DNA of 64,000 nucleotides, from positions 248,001-312,000 of the forward strand of contig CAVUHC010000005.1 of NCBI GenBank assembly GCA_963741135.1, written 5' to 3'. Origin of the DNA: Gp6-AA40 sp963741135. Its GTDB lineage: Bacteria; Acidobacteriota; Vicinamibacteria; Vicinamibacterales; UBA2999. Position 1 is the stretch's first letter. Each line of letters opens with the position of its first letter. Below the pieces are notes generated by a model, which searched no databases, was not told the DNA's origin, and was given only the letters and a program-made list of their open reading frames with translations. Shown here in pieces: positions 45,694 through 53,432 of the stretch. The position numbers and the translations under genes are program-made.

Positions 45694-45735
45694 TGAGGGG
45701 TCAGGGGTTAGGGGCCAGGGGTTAGGGGTTAGATT
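45694..45735. repeat. GGGGTTAGG-type word repeat
   Basis: Units GGGGTCAGGGGTTAGGGGCC between the synthase-like gene and adk (convergent). Same style as the repeat at 60.93 kb. Confidence 0.65.
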
Positions 45736-45747
45736 AGAAGCGAAACG

Positions 45748-46461
45748 TCAGAACTGAAGGGTTTCCAGCGACGAGGCAGTAGCCGCAACGATCACGTCGT
45801 CGACGAGGATCTCCAGCTCGTTGGCCACGCAGTCCTGACTCTGAGCCCCGTTGACGATCCGGAACGTCGGCCGCTCGCGGTAGTAATCGACCAGCGGCTT
45901 CGTCGAACGACGATAGACGCCGAGTCGGGAGCGCACCACATCCTTGGTGTCGTCGGCGCGTTGCACCAGTGCGCCGCCGCACCGCCCGCAGGCGAGCGAG
46001 GCCGTCGCCTCAACAGCGTTTGTGCCGCACGTCGAGCAGATGCGCCGGCCCGCGAGGCGCCGGACGAGCTCCGGCTCGGGGACCACCAGGTTGACGACGA
46101 TGAGCGGGCCATGGCCACGTTCGTCCATGATTGCGTCCAGGGCGCAGGCCTGCGCCACCGTTCGCGGGAATCCGTCGAGCACGAAGCCGCGATGCGAATC
46201 TGCCCGAATCAGGCGCTCGCGGACGACGGCGATGATCGTTTCGTCGTCCACCAGCGCTCCGCGGTCCATGTTCGCTTTCGCGATCATCGCCATCGGAAGC
46301 TGTGCCTTGATGCCATCTCGAAGGATGTCACCGGTAGAGAGGTGGATCAGTCCACGGGCGGCGGCAAACCGGCTGGCCTGCGTCCCTTTGCCGGCGCCCG
46401 GCGGGCCCAGGATTATGACGTTGATGCCTACGCGGCTCTCGCGTCGCGGGATCATTAACAT
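45748..46461 (-). CDS. adk: Adenylate kinase (zinc LID type)
   Basis: 237-aa nucleoside-monophosphate kinase. P-loop LGPPGAGKGTQASRFA, NMP-binding LSTGDILRDG, GFVLDGFPRTVAQA, and a LID zinc finger CSTCG with CGRCGGALVQR (C-x2-C...C-x2-C). The C-terminal part has RLGVYRRSTKPLVDYY. The zinc LID is normal in many Gram-negative-related and Gram-positive lineages. Starts ATG 46461 or 46455; the first ten residues (MLMIPRRESR) are additional to the family core. A second adk near the secY operon, typical of bacteria, cannot be excluded. Confidence 0.93.
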   Translation of the reverse strand: MLMIPRRESRVGINVIILGPPGAGKGTQASRFAAARGLIHLSTGDILRDGIKAQLPMAMIAKANMDRGALVDDETIIAVVRERLIRADSHRGFVLDGFPRTVAQACALDAIMDERGHGPLIVVNLVVPEPELVRRLAGRRICSTCGTNAVEATASLACGRCGGALVQRADDTKDVVRSRLGVYRRSTKPLVDYYRERPTFRIVNGAQSQDCVANELEILVDDVIVAATASSLETLQF

Positions 46462-46604
46462 CGTTGACGAGTATCGAGGAGACGCCGCTGAATCTCAAGG
46501 CCAATGGTTAATCCGGTAAGTAAAGGCGATCGGCTCTTGTCACGAGCGGTGTGAAAATCTGCAAATCTTGTAAAAGAAATGTTGGCGGGTTAGGCTATCG
46601 CGCC
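46462..46604 (+). promoter_or_regulatory. Divergent leader with possible ScfR/RamB operator
   Basis: 143-nt gap between adk (minus) and the ScfR regulator (plus). It contains GTGAAAATCTGCAAATC and CTTGTAAAAG close to the regulator start, words similar in style to RamB-type TTTGCAAA boxes. This is only a resemblance; no -35/-10 can be called firmly. Confidence 0.25.
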
Positions 46605-48038
46605 ATGGGCGAATCCAACCTTGGTGGGAAGATCCGTGCAATGCGCCGCAACCATCGACTGACGCAGGTCGACCTCGCGCGACGTTTGGGGATTTCGCCC
46701 AGTTACCTCAACCTGATTGAGCACAATCGCCGGTCATTCACGGCGGATCTGCTGGTGAAACTGGCGGAGATCCTGCCGGTCGACATCAAGGCCTGGTCGA
46801 CCGAACACGATGGCCGGCGCGCCGCCGAACTGCTGGAAGTGTTCGGAGATCCGCTGTTCGAGAACCTGGACGTCCTCGCCACGGACGTGCGCGAGGTTGC
46901 GATGTCGCATCCTCACACCGCGGAAGCGATCCTGCGGCTCTACGAGGCTTTTCGCCATAGCCGCGATTCGCTCCAGAACCTGGCGGGGAAGATGTCGGAG
47001 CACGGGGGGGCCGACAGCGCGCATCCGTCGCGCTTCCCCTCGGAGGAGGTCAGCGATCTCCTTCAGCGTCACCTGAACTACTTCCCGGAGCTCGAGCACG
47101 GCGCCGAGCAGCTCGCGCGCGATGCTCGAGTCGAGTACAGCGACTCGCTGTTCAGCAGCCTCGCGGCCTATCTCGAGCGCGCGCACGGTGTGGCCGTCCG
47201 CATCGAGCGCACGAGCGCGATGGACGGCGCCCTGCGACGGTACGACGCGACAAGCCGGATGCTATGCCTCTCCGAAGCGCTGCGGCGGGGGAGTCGTAAC
47301 TTTCAGCTCGCGTACCAGGTTGGCCTGCTGACCCAGGGGGCCGTCCTCGATCGTATCGCCAGCGATCCGCTCCTGACGAGCGACGAATCGCGCGCGCTCT
47401 GCCGCGTGGTGCTCGCCAACTACTTCGCCATGGCCATGTTGATGCCGTACGAGCCATTCCTGCGCGCGGCGAAGCTCGAACGCTATGACATCGAGCTGCT
47501 CGGCCACCGGTTTCGAACGAGCTTCGAGCAGACCTGTCACCGGTTGACGACCCTCCGCCGCCCCGGCGCCGAAGGCATTCCGTTTCACATGATGCGCATC
47601 GACATCGCGGGGAACATCTCCAAGCGTTTCAGCGCGTCGGGGATGCGCTTTGCCCGCTTCAGCGGGGCGTGTCCGCGGTGGAACGTATTCGAGGCATTTC
47701 ATACGCCGGGCATCATCCGCACACAACTGTCGCAGATGCCGGACTCGCAGATCTATTTCGAGATCGCGCGGACAGTGCGCAAGGAGAGTGGCGGTTTTCA
47801 CTCGCCCCGGACGCAGTACGCGATCGCGCTCGGGTGCGCCCTCGATCACGCCAAGGATCTCGTCTACGCCGTGGGTCGAGACCTGAGCAACCACGATGCG
47901 ATCGTGCCTGTCGGCCCCGCGTGCCGCATGTGCGACCGCCTCGATTGTGAACAGCGCGCCTTCCCGCCGCTGCAGCATCCGCTCACGGTCAACGAGCACG
48001 TGAGAGGTGTGTCCTTCTACGCGCCCCTGCGAACGTAA
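46605..48038 (+). CDS. Short-chain fatty acyl-CoA regulator (ScfR/RamB-type, XRE + IrrE-like)
   Basis: 477-aa transcription factor. XRE HTH near residues 8-62 (IRAMRRNHRLTQVDLARRLG, SPSYLNLIEHNRRSF). Central IrrE/ImmA-like region 150-300 (VAVRIERTSAMDGALRRYDA, RNFQLAYQVGLLTQ). C-terminal DUF2083 with a Cys cluster in CRMCDRLDCEQRAFPP that may bind a cofactor. Proteins of this kind (RamB, PccR, MccR) sense acyl-CoA or acetate status and control glyoxylate or propionate genes. The next gene is a CoA ligase, so local control of acid activation is plausible. ATG 46605 has better family fit than 46551. Confidence 0.85.
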   Translation: MGESNLGGKIRAMRRNHRLTQVDLARRLGISPSYLNLIEHNRRSFTADLLVKLAEILPVDIKAWSTEHDGRRAAELLEVFGDPLFENLDVLATDVREVAMSHPHTAEAILRLYEAFRHSRDSLQNLAGKMSEHGGADSAHPSRFPSEEVSDLLQRHLNYFPELEHGAEQLARDARVEYSDSLFSSLAAYLERAHGVAVRIERTSAMDGALRRYDATSRMLCLSEALRRGSRNFQLAYQVGLLTQGAVLDRIASDPLLTSDESRALCRVVLANYFAMAMLMPYEPFLRAAKLERYDIELLGHRFRTSFEQTCHRLTTLRRPGAEGIPFHMMRIDIAGNISKRFSASGMRFARFSGACPRWNVFEAFHTPGIIRTQLSQMPDSQIYFEIARTVRKESGGFHSPRTQYAIALGCALDHAKDLVYAVGRDLSNHDAIVPVGPACRMCDRLDCEQRAFPPLQHPLTVNEHVRGVSFYAPLRT

Positions 48039-48041
48039 ATT

Positions 48042-48165
48042 CCGTAAGTTCGAAGTGCGAAGTTCGAAGTCAAAAAGTAAGTGTAAAGTGCAACGCGCCA
48101 ATACCGCGATACTTTTCAACTTACTTTTCACTTTGAACTTCACACTTCGAACTTGGAGAGCCACT
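48042..48165. repeat. Long inverted repeat with GTTCGAAGT words
   Basis: The 133-nt gap is a near-complete palindrome. The left arm has AAGTTCGAAGTGCGAAGTTC, then AAAAAGTAAGTGTAAAGTG; the right arm has CTTTTCAACTTACTTTTCAC, then CACACTTCGAACTT, around a loop CAACGCGCCAATACCGCG. It separates the regulator from the CoA ligase. Confidence 0.8.
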
Positions 48166-48171
48166 GCATAA

Positions 48172-49593
48172 ATGGCCGACAGCCGCGCCGTCTGGCTCGA
48201 TACGCTCGAATTCTTCCGCCGCGACGCCGATCGGCCGGCGACCGATCGCTACTGGTCGACACTAGACACGGTCTCGCGCGACGAGCTTCGTGCGATCCAC
48301 GACCGGAAACTGTCGGCTGTCGTCCGCTATGCCTACGACTACATTCCGTTCTATCGCCGCAAGTTCGATGACATCAAGTTGCGACCGGAAGAGATCCGGT
48401 CCGTTGACGACCTCCAGCTGATTCCCGTGACGACAAAAGCGGACATGGCCGAAGACGCCGTGACGAATCCACCGTGGGGCACGTTCACCGCGGTGGACGA
48501 CGACTGCTGGCGCGCGCGCGGATGGCAGATCTTCGCGACGTCGGGGACCACCGGACAGCCACGCGTCTTCCGCTATACCGAGCTCGATCGATCGTTGTGG
48601 GCCTGGGGCAATGCGAGGGCGATGTGGGCCATGGGTTTCCGGCCCGGACGCGATGCCGCAATGCTCGCGTTCGGCTACGGACCGCACGTGTGGCTCTGGG
48701 GCGTCCACTACGCGCTCAATCTGATGCGCATTCCGATTGTGACGGCGGGCGGGCTCGACACGCGCACTCGCGCCCGTTTCATCGATCTATACAAGCCGAC
48801 GATCCTCGCGTGCACACCCTCGTACGCGCTCTATTTCGCAAGCGTGATGCGCGAAATGGGGATCGATCCTCGGGCCAGTTCAGTGCGGGTCCTGTTCTGC
48901 GCGGGTGAGCCTGGCTTCAGCGTGCCTGCGACACGACGACGCCTCGAGGAAGAGTGGGGCGCGGATCTGCACGAGTTCTACGGCTGCACCGAGGCCGCTC
49001 CCGCGGCGGGTGGCTACACGTGCACGGACGCTGTCGCAGAGAAGGATGGTCCCGCGGCCACGCACCTGATGGCCGACACGCATATCTGGGAAACCGTCGC
49101 GCCCGACACGTGCCAACCCGTGCAACCAGGTCAGCGGGGGTTGTCCGTGGTCACGAATCTCTTCTCCGAAGCCTCGCCGCAGCTGCGGTTCCTCGTAGGC
49201 GATTTCACGACGCTCGACTCGCGCCGGTGCGGGTGCGGGCGGACTCATGGCCGCGCCGTGGGAGGGTTTCTGGGCCGCGCGGACGACATGCTGAACATTC
49301 GCGGCGTGACGCTGTTTCCAACCGCGATCGAGGATGCAGTGCGGCACATCGCGGAGCTGGCCGAGGAGTTCCAGATCGTCGTTTCGACCGAGCGCGAGAT
49401 GGACGTGCTCACGGTGAAAGTCGAACCGCGTCGCGACGTGTCGGCCGGCCGGTATCAGATGTTGAAAGAGCTGGTTGAAACCGAAATCATCTCGCGCTGC
49501 GAGCTGCGCCCCAATATCGAGTTGGTCCCTCCGGGCACGCTGCCGAAGACCGAGTTCAAGGCGAGGCGGGTGAGGGATCTGCGGACTCTGTAG
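48172..49593 (+). CDS. Phenylacetate-CoA ligase-like AMP-forming ligase
   Basis: 473-aa ANL-superfamily ligase of the PaaK group, joining an acid with CoA via an acyl-adenylate. PaaK-like N terminus (RKLSAVVRYAYDYIPFYRRK), P-loop QIFATSGTTGQPRVF, EFYGCTEAAPAAGGY, a cysteine-containing zinc-like RRCGCGRTHGRAVG, and GRADDMLNIRGVTLFPTAIE. C-terminal AMP-binding domain contains LPKTEFKARRV with the catalytic-type lysine. The actual acid is unknown; phenylacetate is only the family name. Start ATG 48172, 133 nt after the ScfR gene. Confidence 0.9.
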   Translation: MADSRAVWLDTLEFFRRDADRPATDRYWSTLDTVSRDELRAIHDRKLSAVVRYAYDYIPFYRRKFDDIKLRPEEIRSVDDLQLIPVTTKADMAEDAVTNPPWGTFTAVDDDCWRARGWQIFATSGTTGQPRVFRYTELDRSLWAWGNARAMWAMGFRPGRDAAMLAFGYGPHVWLWGVHYALNLMRIPIVTAGGLDTRTRARFIDLYKPTILACTPSYALYFASVMREMGIDPRASSVRVLFCAGEPGFSVPATRRRLEEEWGADLHEFYGCTEAAPAAGGYTCTDAVAEKDGPAATHLMADTHIWETVAPDTCQPVQPGQRGLSVVTNLFSEASPQLRFLVGDFTTLDSRRCGCGRTHGRAVGGFLGRADDMLNIRGVTLFPTAIEDAVRHIAELAEEFQIVVSTEREMDVLTVKVEPRRDVSAGRYQMLKELVETEIISRCELRPNIELVPPGTLPKTEFKARRVRDLRTL

Positions 49594-49737
49594 GGATCAG
49601 GGATCAGGGATCGGGGATCAGAGGGATTTAACCACGAAGATCACGATGGACACGAAGGGGAAAAATCTACTTCGTGTTCTTCGCGCGCTTCGTGGTTCTA
49701 GTCTTTCCGGATCCCTGATCCCCGATCCCCGATCCCC
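49593..49737. repeat. Concentric hairpin of two repeat families
   Basis: Outer arms are GGGATCA words (49593-49620) and TGATCCCCGATCCCC words (49710-49737). Nested inside are AACCACGAAG words (49630-49657) and CTTCGTGGTT words (49670-49697). The structure lies between convergent genes. Confidence 0.85.
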
Positions 49738-49743
49738 ACCGTA

Positions 49744-51387
49744 TCAGTTCGTGGTATTCCCCTGGCCGACCGCGCGCCGGAAGTCGGCGAACGGCACGAT
49801 CCGTCCGTGGAGCGGCGCGATCTGCCCGACGTCGAGCTTCAGCCGCTGGATGTTGTTCCAGAGATTCAACGGCTCGGCCGCGGCGACTCCCGCAGGAGCC
49901 GGGGCGTTCGCCTGCGCGGGCGGGTTCCACATGTCGGCTTCGACCAGGACCTTGTCCTTCGGGAAGTAGGCAATCAGCATCGTATCGGTGTGATTGCTTC
50001 CCTGGATCCTGTAGAGCTCCATCGTCTGTGTGCCGTCAGTGAATACGCGTTTTTCGGTGACGCCTTCGACTGACGGCCGCTTCGCCGGCGTGGTCTTCTG
50101 CAGGCGATCCGGGTTGACGGTGTGCGTGTTGATCAGGACCTTCTCGTAATACGGCTTGTTCGCCTGGGCGGTGACGATGGTCGTCCCCTCGGCTACCGCG
50201 TCGCGGAGGCCGCCGGCGTGATCGAAGTGATTGTGGCTGTTGATCAGGTACCTGATCTTCTTGTTCGGAAACTGCTTCCTGACCGCCTCGAACATCGGCA
50301 CCGCGCGGTTGTCGCCCAGCGGGCTCTCGATCACCGCCACGTAGTCCTTGAACTCCACCGCGATGCTGTTGTGGCTCGCGCCGGTCACGAGAAACACGCC
50401 CGTGCCCGCTTTCTGGATGTCTACGTTCGCCTGCGGATCTGGTGCGGCTGCCGCGAACGCGCGCTCGACATTCTCCGGCACCGGCATCACGACGTACGGG
50501 TTGTACATACGCGCGTTCCGGAGCGTGATGTCGAGGATGGGCATGCCGCCAAATTTCTGTACGTGGTGCATCGGGAAGGGGATGTCGCTGAGATCGGGGT
50601 CCTTGTAGTTGTCGTAGTCGACCTCGAGCTTCGTATCTCCAAGTACTGGATTGTCGACCGTGACCTCGACGTGCTCGACGAGCTTGCGCTCATCCAACCG
50701 CACCTTTGCGGTGTAGTTCGACACCGGCGCCGGCAACGGGAACGTCACCGTGTACTTGGCGCCCTCCATACCGACGATCGCCTTGTCGCCCGCCATGCGC
50801 ATCGCCTTTACGGCGCCCTGCGGCAACATCCAGATCTGGACGAGGCGATCGTTCTGCTGGCCAAGCGCGGGGGTCGCGGGACCGCCAGGCATCATCGTCT
50901 CGTTCCACGCGCGGTTGCCACCAACCACGAGGATCTGGCGCTGCGGCGCGGCGAACGGAAGACCACCGCCGCCCTGGACCTGCCCGTCTGGGTTGGTGCG
51001 TTCGAGATCGATCCGCATCCCGGGGACGGAGTAATTGATCCACACGTTGTATTTCGTCAGCTTCGCTGCAGGCCACGGTCCACCCGGCTGAAACGCCTGT
51101 CCAACGATGTACTGCGTGCCGGTCGCCTGGAACTGCGCGGTCGTCGTGGCGTCGTTCTCCTGCAGCCCTCGCAGCATGCCGTGTGCGACGCCGATGTCGT
51201 GCACGAGCGTCTTCGCGTCAGGTAGTGCGGGCGCCGCGGCCTTCCCGCCCTTCGCGGGTGGTGCAGCTGGCTTCGTGGTTGTCGGCGAGGCAGGCGCTTG
51301 CGCCGCGGGTTTCGCAGTGTCCTGCGCCCGCATCACCGGGACCGCAAGCACCGCGATCGCGGCGAAGGTCAGTAGTCTGGTTCGCAT
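49744..51387 (-). CDS. Secreted metallo-beta-lactamase-fold hydrolase
   Basis: 547-aa exported protein. Signal peptide MRTRLLTFAAIAVLAVPVMR with cleavage near AQD, then a Pro/Ala-rich linker. The N-terminal half (residues 60-300) is of unknown fold. The C-terminal MBL domain has the zinc motif NSHNHFDHAGGLRDA (HxHxDH) and later GSNHTDTMLIAYFPKD and PLHGRIVP with the third His region. Periplasmic and zinc-dependent; substrate unknown. Start ATG 51387 has AGAGGAGG upstream. Confidence 0.88.
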   Translation of the reverse strand: MRTRLLTFAAIAVLAVPVMRAQDTAKPAAQAPASPTTTKPAAPPAKGGKAAAPALPDAKTLVHDIGVAHGMLRGLQENDATTTAQFQATGTQYIVGQAFQPGGPWPAAKLTKYNVWINYSVPGMRIDLERTNPDGQVQGGGGLPFAAPQRQILVVGGNRAWNETMMPGGPATPALGQQNDRLVQIWMLPQGAVKAMRMAGDKAIVGMEGAKYTVTFPLPAPVSNYTAKVRLDERKLVEHVEVTVDNPVLGDTKLEVDYDNYKDPDLSDIPFPMHHVQKFGGMPILDITLRNARMYNPYVVMPVPENVERAFAAAAPDPQANVDIQKAGTGVFLVTGASHNSIAVEFKDYVAVIESPLGDNRAVPMFEAVRKQFPNKKIRYLINSHNHFDHAGGLRDAVAEGTTIVTAQANKPYYEKVLINTHTVNPDRLQKTTPAKRPSVEGVTEKRVFTDGTQTMELYRIQGSNHTDTMLIAYFPKDKVLVEADMWNPPAQANAPAPAGVAAAEPLNLWNNIQRLKLDVGQIAPLHGRIVPFADFRRAVGQGNTTN

Positions 51388-51515
51388 GCGTGCCTCCTCT
51401 CCCTGGCCGCCTGCCGAGACACGTGCTGCGGAACCCTCCGCATTTGAGGCGTTACCGTGGAAAACCCGCAAAGGGTACCATAGAATAACGGCTCTGTTTC
51501 CTCCGGAGGACTCGC

Positions 51516-52397
51516 ATGAAGCCTCGGTTCATTGGTGTCGGCATCGCCGTCGCAACAGCGGTCGCGGCGCTGGGGTTGGCGCCCGTCGCCGCGCAGCAGC
51601 AGCGTCCCGCACCGGCGCAGGATAACGCTCCGACACCGCGCATGACCGACGGTCATCCGGATCTCAACGGCTGGTGGGGAGGCGGCGGCGGTGGATTCGG
51701 CGGCGGACGGACGCTCGCGGATCTGACCGACGAAAAGGGCAACATCACGTTGCAGCTGAATGCCCGGCCAGAAGGGTCGGCGCTCGGCACCGCGTCGGGT
51801 CAGTTGGCGACGAACTTCGAGCGTGATAGCGGTATTGGCCAGCGCGCCGATCCGAACAAGCCGATCTACAAAGCCGAGTTCTGGGACAAGGTCCAGTATC
51901 TCGACGTCAACGGGAACGCCGAGGACCCGACATTCAGCTGCGGCCCCGCAGGCGTGCCGCGCATGGGCTTCCCGAACAAGATCGTTTCGAACCCGAACGA
52001 AGTCGTGTTCCTGTACGACACCGAGAACACCTTTCGCTGGATTCCGATTAACAAGCCGCACAACCCGGATCGCGATGCGACCTACAAGGGCGATTCCGTG
52101 GCGACATGGGATGGCGACACGCTCGTCATCGACACGAACAATTTCAACGATCAGACGTGGCTCGGTTGGCCGGGGTATTTCCACAGCGACGAGATGCACG
52201 TCGTGGAGAAGCTGACCCGCACGGGCAACGCAATCAAGTACGAAGTGACGGTCGAGGATCCGAAGGTGCTGATGAAGCCGTGGGTGTGGAACCCGCGCAC
52301 CATGCGGGTGAACACCGACCCGAAGGCGGCCTTCTGGGAGGATCCGCCCTGCGACGACAAGGACCTGGAGCACATCGTGACGAAGGAGCGGGGTTAG
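51516..52397 (+). CDS. Secreted protein, HPDLNGWW family
   Basis: 293 aa; signal peptide MKPRFIGVGIAVATAVAALG with cleavage near APVAAQQ. The mature region starts with MTDGHPDLNGWWGGGGGG and contains YLDVNGNAEDPTFSCGPAGV, FLYDTENTFRWIPI, WDGDTLVIDTNNFNDQTWL and FWEDPPCDDKDLEHIVTKER. Several such secreted proteins per genome occur in Acidobacteriota with no assigned function. Possibly a beta-rich extracellular protein; the W, N and D-rich motifs might bind sugars, which is speculation. Paralogue follows after a repeat and terminator. Confidence 0.8.
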   Translation: MKPRFIGVGIAVATAVAALGLAPVAAQQQRPAPAQDNAPTPRMTDGHPDLNGWWGGGGGGFGGGRTLADLTDEKGNITLQLNARPEGSALGTASGQLATNFERDSGIGQRADPNKPIYKAEFWDKVQYLDVNGNAEDPTFSCGPAGVPRMGFPNKIVSNPNEVVFLYDTENTFRWIPINKPHNPDRDATYKGDSVATWDGDTLVIDTNNFNDQTWLGWPGYFHSDEMHVVEKLTRTGNAIKYEVTVEDPKVLMKPWVWNPRTMRVNTDPKAAFWEDPPCDDKDLEHIVTKERG

Positions 52398-52404
52398 TGG
52401 GATC

Positions 52405-52483
52405 GCGGACCTTGTGACTGCGGCGCGGACCTTGTGACTGCGGCGCGGACCTTGTGACTGCGGCGCGGACCTTTCAGGTCCGC
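52405..52483. repeat. Three exact 20-nt tandem copies ending in a palindrome
   Basis: GCGGACCTTGTGACTGCGGC is repeated exactly at 52405, 52425 and 52445, followed by GCGGACCTTTCAGGTCCGC at 52465-52483. The unit begins with the left arm of the GCGGACC palindrome family. Confidence 0.9.
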
Positions 52484-52504
52484 GTGTGCGCCCCTGTGGT
52501 ATAC

Positions 52505-52542
52505 AAAAGCCCGCATCCGGCATTGCCGGACGCGGGCTTTTT
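52505..52542. terminator. Rho-independent-type terminator
   Basis: AAAAGCCCGCATCCGGCATT and the complementary TGCCGGACGCGGGCTTTTT make a GC-rich hairpin with flanking A and T runs, working in both directions. It ends the first HPDLNGWW gene and lies just before the second. Confidence 0.75.
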
Positions 52543-52563
52543 CTTCGGCCGCGGAGGCGTCCC

Positions 52564-53430
52564 ATGATCGCTCGACGAACAGTTCTCGCCGTCGCGCTTG
52601 CGGCATTCGGAATCGGTCCAATTGCCGCGCAACAGCAGAGCGCGCCCGATCCCGCAACCGCGCCCACGCCGCGGATCGCCGGCGGACATCCGGATCTCAA
52701 TGGCTGGTGGGGCGGCAACTTCGTCTTCGGCAGCTTTGGCAAGCAGATCACCGAGCTGACCGACGAGAAGGGGAACATCAACTTCAGCCTGCCCGCTCGC
52801 AGCCAGGGCTCGGCGCTCGGCACCGCGTCAGGCCAGCTTGCCGTGAACTTCGAGCGGGATAGCGGCGTGGGTGACCGCGCTGATCCGAACAAGCCGATCT
52901 ACAAGGCTGAATTCTGGGACAAGGTGCAGTATCTCGACCTGAACGGCAACGCCGAGGACCCGACGTTCGCGTGCGGTCCCGCCGGCGTGCCGCGCATGGG
53001 CTTCCCGAACAAGATCGTCGCGACCCCGACGGAGGTGGTGTTCCTGTACGACACCGAGAACACGTTCCGGTGGATCCCGATCGGCAAGGAGCACAACCCG
53101 GATCGCGATGCGACGTACAAGGGTGACTCGGTGGCGACGTGGGATGGCGACACGCTCGTGATCGACACCAACAACTTCAACGACCAGACGTGGCTCGACT
53201 GGCCGGGATATTTCCACAGCGATCAGTTGCACGTCGTCGAAAAGGTGACGCGCAGGGGCAACCTCGTCACCTACGAGGTGACCATCGACGATCCCGGCGT
53301 GCTGCAGAAACCGTGGGTGCGCAACCCGCGGCGGATTCCGCTCAACACGGATCCGAAGGCAGCATTCTGGGAGGACCCGCCCTGCAACGACAAGGATCTC
53401 GAGCACATCGTGACCAAGGAGCGTGGCTAG
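52564..53430 (+). CDS. Secreted protein, HPDLNGWW family (tandem paralogue)
   Basis: 288 aa; signal peptide MIARRTVLAVALAAFGIGPI with cleavage near AAQQQ. Nearly the same architecture as the gene before: HPDLNGWWGGNFVFGS, NGNAEDPTFACGPAGVPRMG, FLYDTENTFRWIPIGKEHNP, WDGDTLVIDTNNFNDQTWLD and DPPCNDKDLEHIVTKER. The pair diverges mostly in the signal and loop regions, pointing to duplication under protein-level constraint. Two nucleotides separate it from the next ligase gene. Confidence 0.8.
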   Translation: MIARRTVLAVALAAFGIGPIAAQQQSAPDPATAPTPRIAGGHPDLNGWWGGNFVFGSFGKQITELTDEKGNINFSLPARSQGSALGTASGQLAVNFERDSGVGDRADPNKPIYKAEFWDKVQYLDLNGNAEDPTFACGPAGVPRMGFPNKIVATPTEVVFLYDTENTFRWIPIGKEHNPDRDATYKGDSVATWDGDTLVIDTNNFNDQTWLDWPGYFHSDQLHVVEKVTRRGNLVTYEVTIDDPGVLQKPWVRNPRRIPLNTDPKAAFWEDPPCNDKDLEHIVTKERG

Positions 53431-53432
53431 GG

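Noticed and set aside
50122..51225. 367-aa open frame on the plus strand
   Set aside because: Antisense to the secreted metallo-beta-lactamase-fold gene, which carries the zinc motif.
52405..52464. Possible CRISPR or phage attachment repeat
   Set aside because: Three contiguous 20-nt copies without spacers and no cas or integrase gene nearby; better explained as palindrome-arm amplification.
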